NCBI RefSeq assembly: GCF_032116555.1
Contig: NZ_CP134949.1
Span: 3,038,001 to 3,102,000, forward strand
DNA from: Halobaculum sp. XH14
GTDB lineage: Archaea > Halobacteriota > Halobacteria > Halobacteriales > Haloferacaceae
Direction of reading: 5' to 3'
Length of the DNA stretch: 64,000 nt
Made by a program: the position numbers and the translations under genes. Each line of letters begins with the position of its first letter. The first letter of the stretch is position 1. Below, in pieces: positions 59,516 to 64,000 of the stretch. The notes under the pieces were generated by a model. The model made no database searches, was not told the origin of the DNA, and saw only the letters and a program-made list of their open reading frames with translations.

Positions 59516-60316
59516 ATGCGCGAACTCGACTGCGACTTCTGTGGCACCCGTGCTGCGGGTGCCTTCGAGGTCGTCCCCGCGGAACTCGACCCGACGCCCG
59601 AGGAACAGGTCCGCGTCGTGCTCTGCGAGAACTGCCGCGACACCCTCGACGCCGTCACCGCGCCGCTGCTGGCCCGCCTCGGCGTCGGCGACGGTGGCAC
59701 CCCGAGCGCGGCACGGGACCCCGCCCAGTCCACCCTCCAGTCCGGAACCGACGACGGCGACGATGGCGACGACGGGGACCCGGACGGGACGGGTCCCGAG
59801 GACGGCGCCCAGGCCAGCGCCCGCTCGGAGAACCCCGTCTCGCCCGCCGACGACGCGGTGATCATCGACGCCGGCGGGCCGCGAGCGCGGCCGAACGGCG
59901 ACGAGAGCGACGACCGGGACGCGGACACCATGGACGCCTCTGACGTCGCGGCCGTCCGGAAGGCGACCGCCGCCGAGCAGGACCCTTCGCCCGACGAGTC
60001 CGGCGACGACGGCGAGGACGATGCCGACGACGGGGCGGAGGGGGAGGACGCGGCCGACGCGGGGACCGACGCCGAGGACGGAGGTTCCGACGGCGAGGAC
60101 GGCGGTTCGGGGGGCGGCGCGGGCGGCGAGCCCGCGGAGTTCCGGACGGTGATGCGTCTGCTGAACAACCGCGAGTTCCCGGTCGACAGGGCCGAGATCA
60201 CCGACCTCGCGAGCGGCGCGTACGAACTCGAGGTCTCGGAGGTCGACGAGATCATCGACTACGCCATCGAGCGCGACATCCTCGCCGAGGACGGCGGGGA
60301 ACTGACGAAGGCGTGA
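59516..60316 (+). CDS. Zinc-ribbon protein with acidic linker and C-terminal winged helix
   Basis: The product has 266 residues. The N-terminus CDFCGTRAAGAFEV...LCENCRDTLDAVTAPLLAR carries two CxxC pairs of a zinc ribbon. Residues about 60-205 are a long Asp/Glu/Gly linker (DDGDDGDDGDPDG...GEDAADAGTDAEDGG). The C-terminal about 55 residues (FRTVMRLLNNREFPVDRAEITDLASGAYELEVSEVDEIIDYAIERDILAED) form a small winged-helix-like domain. The shape suggests a transcription-associated factor; haloarchaeal conserved, function unknown. Confidence 0.82.
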   Translation: MRELDCDFCGTRAAGAFEVVPAELDPTPEEQVRVVLCENCRDTLDAVTAPLLARLGVGDGGTPSAARDPAQSTLQSGTDDGDDGDDGDPDGTGPEDGAQASARSENPVSPADDAVIIDAGGPRARPNGDESDDRDADTMDASDVAAVRKATAAEQDPSPDESGDDGEDDADDGAEGEDAADAGTDAEDGGSDGEDGGSGGGAGGEPAEFRTVMRLLNNREFPVDRAEITDLASGAYELEVSEVDEIIDYAIERDILAEDGGELTKA

Positions 60317-60507
60317 GCGTCGCCGGACGAACGTCACCGGGTCCCGGTCGGGACCCCCGAACACCGGATTTCATGTGTGTCTGACGCCGGCGCTCCGGAC
60401 TCACCACTCGCCATCGAGAGATCCCACGCCCGGTGACCCATCGGGTGGCCGGCTACTCCGCCACGGGTCGAAAAGGGAACCCCGTCCGCGAGTGTCGGAC
60501 CTCCCGC

Positions 60508-61098
60508 TCAGAGGTCGCCCTTCGTGCTCGGCACTTCGCTTCTCCGCTCGTCCAGTCGCGTCGCGTCGTCGAGCGCCCGGGCGAGCGCCTTGAACAGCGC
60601 CTCGACCTCGTGGTGGGCGTTCCGGCCGCGCTCGACGCCGGCGTGGAGCGTCAGGTCCGCGTTCATCGCCAGCGAGTAGGCGAAGTGCCGGCCCATGTCG
60701 CTGGTGAACTCGCCGACCGCGTCCTGTGAGAACGCGCCGTCCCACTCGAAGTGCGGGCGGCCGGACACGTCGACGACGACGGACGCGACGGCCTCGTCGA
60801 GGGGCACGCGCCGGTCGGCGTAGCGGACGATGCCGCGCTTGTCGCCCAGCGCCTCGTCGAACGCCTCGCCGAGCACGATCGCCACGTCCTCGACCGTGTG
60901 GTGGTCGTCGACCTCCAGGTCGCCGTCACAGCGGACGGTCAGGTCGAACAGGCCGTGCTTCGCGAACGCGGCGAGCATGTGGTCGAAGAAGCCGACGCCC
61001 GTGTCGACCTCGTGGTCGCCGTCGCCGTCGACCCCCAGCGTCAGTTCGATCGCCGTCTCCCCGGTCTCGCGGGTCACGGCTGCCGTGCGGTCGCTCAT
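60508..61098 (-). CDS. hisB: Imidazoleglycerol-phosphate dehydratase
   Basis: The product has 196 residues. Two HisB halves with metal-binding HHTVEDVAI and the second-half His cluster in [19 protein letters not shown] are seen, plus [19 protein letters not shown] and the substrate-loop DFSG-like FEWDGAF. It converts imidazoleglycerol-phosphate to imidazole-acetol-phosphate in histidine synthesis. The next gene inward on the same strand is hisA. Confidence 0.95.
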   Translation of the reverse strand: MSDRTAAVTRETGETAIELTLGVDGDGDHEVDTGVGFFDHMLAAFAKHGLFDLTVRCDGDLEVDDHHTVEDVAIVLGEAFDEALGDKRGIVRYADRRVPLDEAVASVVVDVSGRPHFEWDGAFSQDAVGEFTSDMGRHFAYSLAMNADLTLHAGVERGRNAHHEVEALFKALARALDDATRLDERRSEVPSTKGDL

Positions 61099-61302
61099 GG
61101 GCGGACCTCGGCGTGGCGCGCCAAGACGGTTGCGGAACCGTGGGACCCGCTGGCGCGCGGCTCCGAACGGGGAACGGGGGACGCGTCTGACGCTCGGCGA
61201 ACGGCGGATGCGACGACCGGGAAACGCGTCAGTCGCCCGTCAGACGCGTCAGACGGCCGTCTGCGGGGGGTTCATGTCACGTCACGCCGTGGCACCAGGT
61301 CC

Positions 61303-61455
61303 ATGCAATCGGAGTTACCCGCCATGCTCGCCTTCGCCGGTGGCTCCGTCTCCATCGCCTCGGCGACCGCGCTGGGCGTCGTCGCCGGCGTCGCGCTCGT
61401 CGCGCTCTCGACGACGTTCGCGGTCGCGTCGCTCTCACGACTGCTCGGCGAGTGA
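61303..61455 (+). CDS. Putative small single-pass membrane protein (50 residues)
   Basis: MQSELPAMLAFAGGSVSIASA followed by a strong hydrophobic helix (about 24-44) and a short polar end (SLSRLLGE). It lies between hisB and hisA on the opposite strand. Codon bias is haloarchaeal. Such small membrane proteins are easily missed. Uncertain whether translated; no promoter is obvious. Confidence 0.45.
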   Translation: MQSELPAMLAFAGGSVSIASATALGVVAGVALVALSTTFAVASLSRLLGE

Positions 61456-61588
61456 GTCGACGGGGAGGCGAAACGGGCAGTCGGACCGCGGACGGTGGAG
61501 ACGGCCGGGTCGACGGCGCACCGTTGGGCGTCGATTCGGGCCGAGTCGTGCTCGTTCGGCCGTCCACCGACGATCGGAGCGTACGTCC

Positions 61589-62317
61589 TCAGGCGTCCAT
61601 CGCCTCCCGCAGCGTGAACCGTTCCTCGTACAGCGCCGTCCCGACGACCACGGCGGCGGCACCGGCCTCCCGCAGCGCGCGGACGTCCGCCACGGACGCG
61701 ACGCCGCCCGAGGCGACGACCGGAATCTCCACGGCCTCGACGACGCGCTCGACCGCCTCGCGGTTCACGCCCGCCAGTTGTCCCTCCACGTCGACGTCGG
61801 TAAAGAGGATCGCGCCCGCGCCCAGCGCCTCGTACCGCCCGGCCACCTCGGCCGGGTCGAGCCCGGTCCCCTCGGTCCAGCCGGAGACGACGACCTCGCC
61901 GTCCCTCGCGTCGAGGCTCACCGTCACGCTCCCCGGGTGCGTCTCGGAGATCTCGCCGACGATGGCCGGGTTCTCCACGGCGGCGGTGCCGAGGATGACG
62001 CGGTCGACGCCCCCCTCCAGCAGCCGGGTCGCGCCCTCGACGGTCCTGATGCCGCCGCCGACCTGGACGCCGACGGCGTCGCCGACGGCGTCCACGATGG
62101 CGTCGAGCGCGGGGGCGTTCTCGCGCTCGCCGACGAACGCGCCGTCGAGGTCGACGAGGTGGAGCGTCCGCGCGCCGGCCGCGAGCCAGCGCTGGGCGAC
62201 CTCGACCGGGTCGCCGTACGACGATTCCGTCCCCGGTTCGCCGCCGACGAGCTGGACGGTCTCGCCGCCTTTCACGTCGACGGCGGGGACGACCTCGAAC
62301 TCCGGAAAGTGGGTCAT
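61589..62317 (-). CDS. hisA: 1-(5-phosphoribosyl)-5-[(5-phosphoribosylamino)methylideneamino]imidazole-4-carboxamide isomerase
   Basis: The product has 242 residues, a TIM barrel: EVVPAVDVKGGETVQLVGGEPGTE (first catalytic Asp), VGVQVGGGIRT, VILGTAAVENP, VTVSLDARDGEVVVSGWTE (second catalytic Asp), ILFTDVDVEGQLAGVN and VPVVASGGVASVADVRAL. Complete and of usual length. Amadori isomerase of histidine synthesis. Confidence 0.96.
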   Translation of the reverse strand: MTHFPEFEVVPAVDVKGGETVQLVGGEPGTESSYGDPVEVAQRWLAAGARTLHLVDLDGAFVGERENAPALDAIVDAVGDAVGVQVGGGIRTVEGATRLLEGGVDRVILGTAAVENPAIVGEISETHPGSVTVSLDARDGEVVVSGWTEGTGLDPAEVAGRYEALGAGAILFTDVDVEGQLAGVNREAVERVVEAVEIPVVASGGVASVADVRALREAGAAAVVVGTALYEERFTLREAMDA

Positions 62318-62474
62318 TCGCTGTCGGTGCTAGCGCGGGCGGGGGCAAAACGGTTCCCAGTGCGGCAGGCTGCCGGGGACGACGGAGCTGACGGTCCCCG
62401 TTCGGCTCCCCCGCCGTTTTCACGAACGAGACGGGGTGCGAAACTGTCAAGTATGGTTGCTCGAACCGGACTTC

Positions 62475-63341
62475 ATGAGCGAGTCGGTCGTCGCGGACTT
62501 CGTCGGCCACTTCTTCGCGGCCGGCGTGCGGGGTGAACCCCCGACCGGCCGGATCGTCCTCAGCCAGCGACGGCTGGTGCTCGCCGCGGACGAGGTGAAG
62601 GAAACCATCCCCCTCTCGTCGGTGTTCGACGTGAAGGTGGGGCAGGTCCCGGCGGAGATGGAGGGCTACTTCAACGACACCATCACCATCGCCTACCGCG
62701 TCGACGACGAGCGGCGCGTCGCCGCCGTCGAGGGCTCGGACACGAACATCGACCGCTTCGGCACGGTGCTGTTCAAGGTGCTGCTCAACGGGACGACCGC
62801 GCTAGTTCGCCACCCGGCGCGGCTGGGCGGTCGGGTCACGGACGCCGACGCGGAGAAGGCGTCGCTGAAGCTCGAGCACGGCTCGCTCACGTTCAAGCGG
62901 AAGAGCGGGCCGTTCACGGTCGATCTGGGGACGGTCATCTCGGTCGAGCGCGCGGACCGCGACCTGGGCAACGGCCCACACCCGGTCGTCACGTTCCGTC
63001 ACATCGAGGACGGGACGGCGGCCACCTCCGAGGTCGGAATCGACTCGGCCCGGAAGACGAACCTGCTCGGGCGGTACATCCGACTGCGCTACGCCGACGT
63101 GCAGGAGGAACTGGCCGACGTCAGTCTCGACGAGGAGGAACTGGAGGTGCTCGTCGCGCTCTACTCGGCCGGCGAGGGCGTCTCGCTGTCGGCCGTCGTC
63201 GACATCGACCCCCAGCCGCTCACTTTGCTGTTGAACGGACTCGCGGAGAAGGGCATCGTCGTCGACACGGAGACCGGCACGAAGCTGACGGCGAAGGGGC
63301 GGGTCGTCGTCGGCCAGCGGCTCGAGTCCGTGAACACGTAG
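62475..63341 (+). CDS. cheF: CheF-type chemotaxis adaptor protein
   Basis: The product has 288 residues. MSESVVADFVGHFFAAG, RIVLSQRRLVLAADEVKETIPLSSVFDVKVGQVPAEMEGYFNDTITIAYR and the C-terminal winged-helix-like DEEELEVLVALYSAGEGVSLSAVVDIDPQPLTLLLNGLAEKGIVVDTETG match the haloarchaeal CheF (DUF439) family. In Halobacterium, CheF proteins link CheY and CheD/CheC2 to the archaellum switch. The start at 62475 fits family starts; an ATG 39 nt upstream adds unlike sequence. No other che or arl genes are within this window, so this is a separated copy. Confidence 0.9.
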   Translation: MSESVVADFVGHFFAAGVRGEPPTGRIVLSQRRLVLAADEVKETIPLSSVFDVKVGQVPAEMEGYFNDTITIAYRVDDERRVAAVEGSDTNIDRFGTVLFKVLLNGTTALVRHPARLGGRVTDADAEKASLKLEHGSLTFKRKSGPFTVDLGTVISVERADRDLGNGPHPVVTFRHIEDGTAATSEVGIDSARKTNLLGRYIRLRYADVQEELADVSLDEEELEVLVALYSAGEGVSLSAVVDIDPQPLTLLLNGLAEKGIVVDTETGTKLTAKGRVVVGQRLESVNT

Positions 63342-63476
63342 ACGGCGACACGAGCGACCCGCCCTGCTCGCGGTTCAGTCGGACGGTGACGCCCGAGCGC
63401 CGGTCTCATTTTCGCCGAAATTCCCCGACAGCAGCCGATTCTCCCGGCCGCGCGTCGATGGTGTCGATTCGATTGA

Positions 63477-63483
63477 TTTATAC
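63477..63483 (+). promoter_or_regulatory. TATA-like box TTTATAC of a small gene
   Basis: Lies 24-30 nt before the ATG at 63507, in a locally AT-rich spot (GATTGATTTATACG). A strong haloarchaeal-type promoter, which supports the short gene behind it as real and leaderless. Confidence 0.6.
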
Positions 63484-63506
63484 GCCCGTGTATGTGAGTA
63501 GCATCC

Positions 63507-63650
63507 ATGACACCCGCTCGCACGGAGTCAGAGGTGATGGCGTCGGTCGACGAGGACAGTTCCGAGTTCGTCATCGCCGACATCGCGCGGGAGGACGCGT
63601 GGCTATCCGTGGGCGAGCGGGACGCGCCGGTGCTCGAACAGTGGTGTTGA
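63507..63650 (+). CDS. Small acidic haloarchaeal protein (DUF7556-like)
   Basis: 47 residues: polar start, then VDEDSSEFVIADIAREDAWL and a short end (VLEQWC). The FVIADIAR-DAWLS pattern is familiar to me from short haloarchaeal proteins without function. A good promoter precedes it. Too short for standard gene callers with long cut-offs. It converges with the next gene. Confidence 0.65.
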   Translation: MTPARTESEVMASVDEDSSEFVIADIAREDAWLSVGERDAPVLEQWC

Positions 63651-63675
63651 GCCCGGCTCGACGCCCGGCGTCGCC

Positions 63676-63927
63676 CTAGATCTCCTCGTCCGGGTCGTGG
63701 CGGTCGGCCACCCGCCGCGCCTCGCTCGCGTACCGTTCTACCGTCTCCTCGTCCTCGACGAGTCCCAGCTCGGACTCCGGTCGCTCGATCCCCGCGGTGG
63801 CCGGGTTCCGGGAGAGCAGTTCCACCGACGCCTGCCGGCGGTAGTACCGCTCGCCGTCCTCGCTCGCGTAGGTGAGCGAGACGGTCTGTCTCGTGTCGTA
63901 CTCGCGCTCGACGAGCCACAGGTGCAT
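63676..63927 (-). CDS. Small conserved haloarchaeal protein of unknown function
   Basis: 83 residues: MHLWLVEREYDTRQTVSLTYASEDGERYYRRQAS is a beta-rich, conserved-looking part; then an acidic helix (VEDEETVERYASEARRVADRHDPDEEI). Good haloarchaeal codon bias. Convergent with the 47-residue gene, 25 nt apart. No function known to me. Confidence 0.72.
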   Translation of the reverse strand: MHLWLVEREYDTRQTVSLTYASEDGERYYRRQASVELLSRNPATAGIERPESELGLVEDEETVERYASEARRVADRHDPDEEI

Positions 63928-64000
63928 GTGACCGGATACGGACGAACGGGATGAAAAGGTGAGCCGTCTCCGTGCGGGCCGGGCGACGATCAGCCGAACT

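Overview
The window is chromosomal DNA of a halophilic archaeon (class Halobacteria). The evidence is very high G+C, acidic Asp/Glu-rich proteins with few Lys, many Tat (twin-arginine) lipoproteins, PGF-CTERM surface proteins, CheF, STT3-like glycosyltransferase and haloarchaeal-only small membrane families, and promoters with an AT-rich box about 25-30 nt before leaderless starts. The genus cannot be fixed from the sequence alone.

Layout. 1-3.3 kb: sugar-acid catabolism (end of a DapA-family aldolase, mannonate dehydratase, a thiamine-diphosphate enzyme). 3.9-5.7 kb: two haloarchaeal conserved genes, the downstream one frameshifted. 5.8-9.2 kb: iron-type ABC substrate-binding lipoprotein behind a TTTAGGC palindrome, a luciferase-like monooxygenase and a convergent HTH regulator. 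9.4-17.1 kb: a 2587-residue modular PGF-CTERM surface protein. 17.7-24.7 kb: beta-helix lipoprotein, DUF4330 protein and STT3-like glycosyltransferase, split by a toxin-antitoxin pair. 24.8-40.5 kb: glycan and envelope precursors (UppP, two sugar-1-P nucleotidyltransferases, GlmS, three SDR epimerases including an SQD1-like UDP-sulfoquinovose synthase), mixed with a second toxin-antitoxin pair, a TrmB regulator, a molybdoenzyme coupled to a methionine-rich surface protein, and two odd tRNA genes. 40.8-46.2 kb: membrane proteins of the sensor-domain and small HTH-linked types, an AI-2E family transporter and a TetR/CPBP pair. 46.3-57.3 kb: DUF4097 lipoprotein, hybrid sensor kinase, beta-propeller protein, a large polytopic membrane protein, S9 peptidase, FAD amine oxidase, IMPACT protein. 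57.5-64 kb: Tat-secreted protein, ACT-domain regulator, hisB, hisA, cheF and small haloarchaeal proteins.

How parts work together. GlmS plus the GlmU-like bifunctional enzyme supply UDP-GlcNAc-type precursors. The second nucleotidyltransferase and the epimerases supply other nucleotide sugars. UppP recycles the polyprenyl carrier, and the STT3-like enzyme probably transfers glycans to surface proteins such as the giant protein nearby. The most unusual arrangement is the translationally coupled pair at 36910-38900: a secreted, anchored, Met-rich repeat protein followed by a membrane-anchored sulfite-oxidase-fold molybdoenzyme. It resembles in logic the bacterial MrpX/YedY oxidant-scavenging pair. 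A second notable signal is a 21-bp palindrome (GTTACTC-N7-GAGTWAC) at the starts of two unlinked genes (30750 and 40488), suggesting an undescribed regulon.
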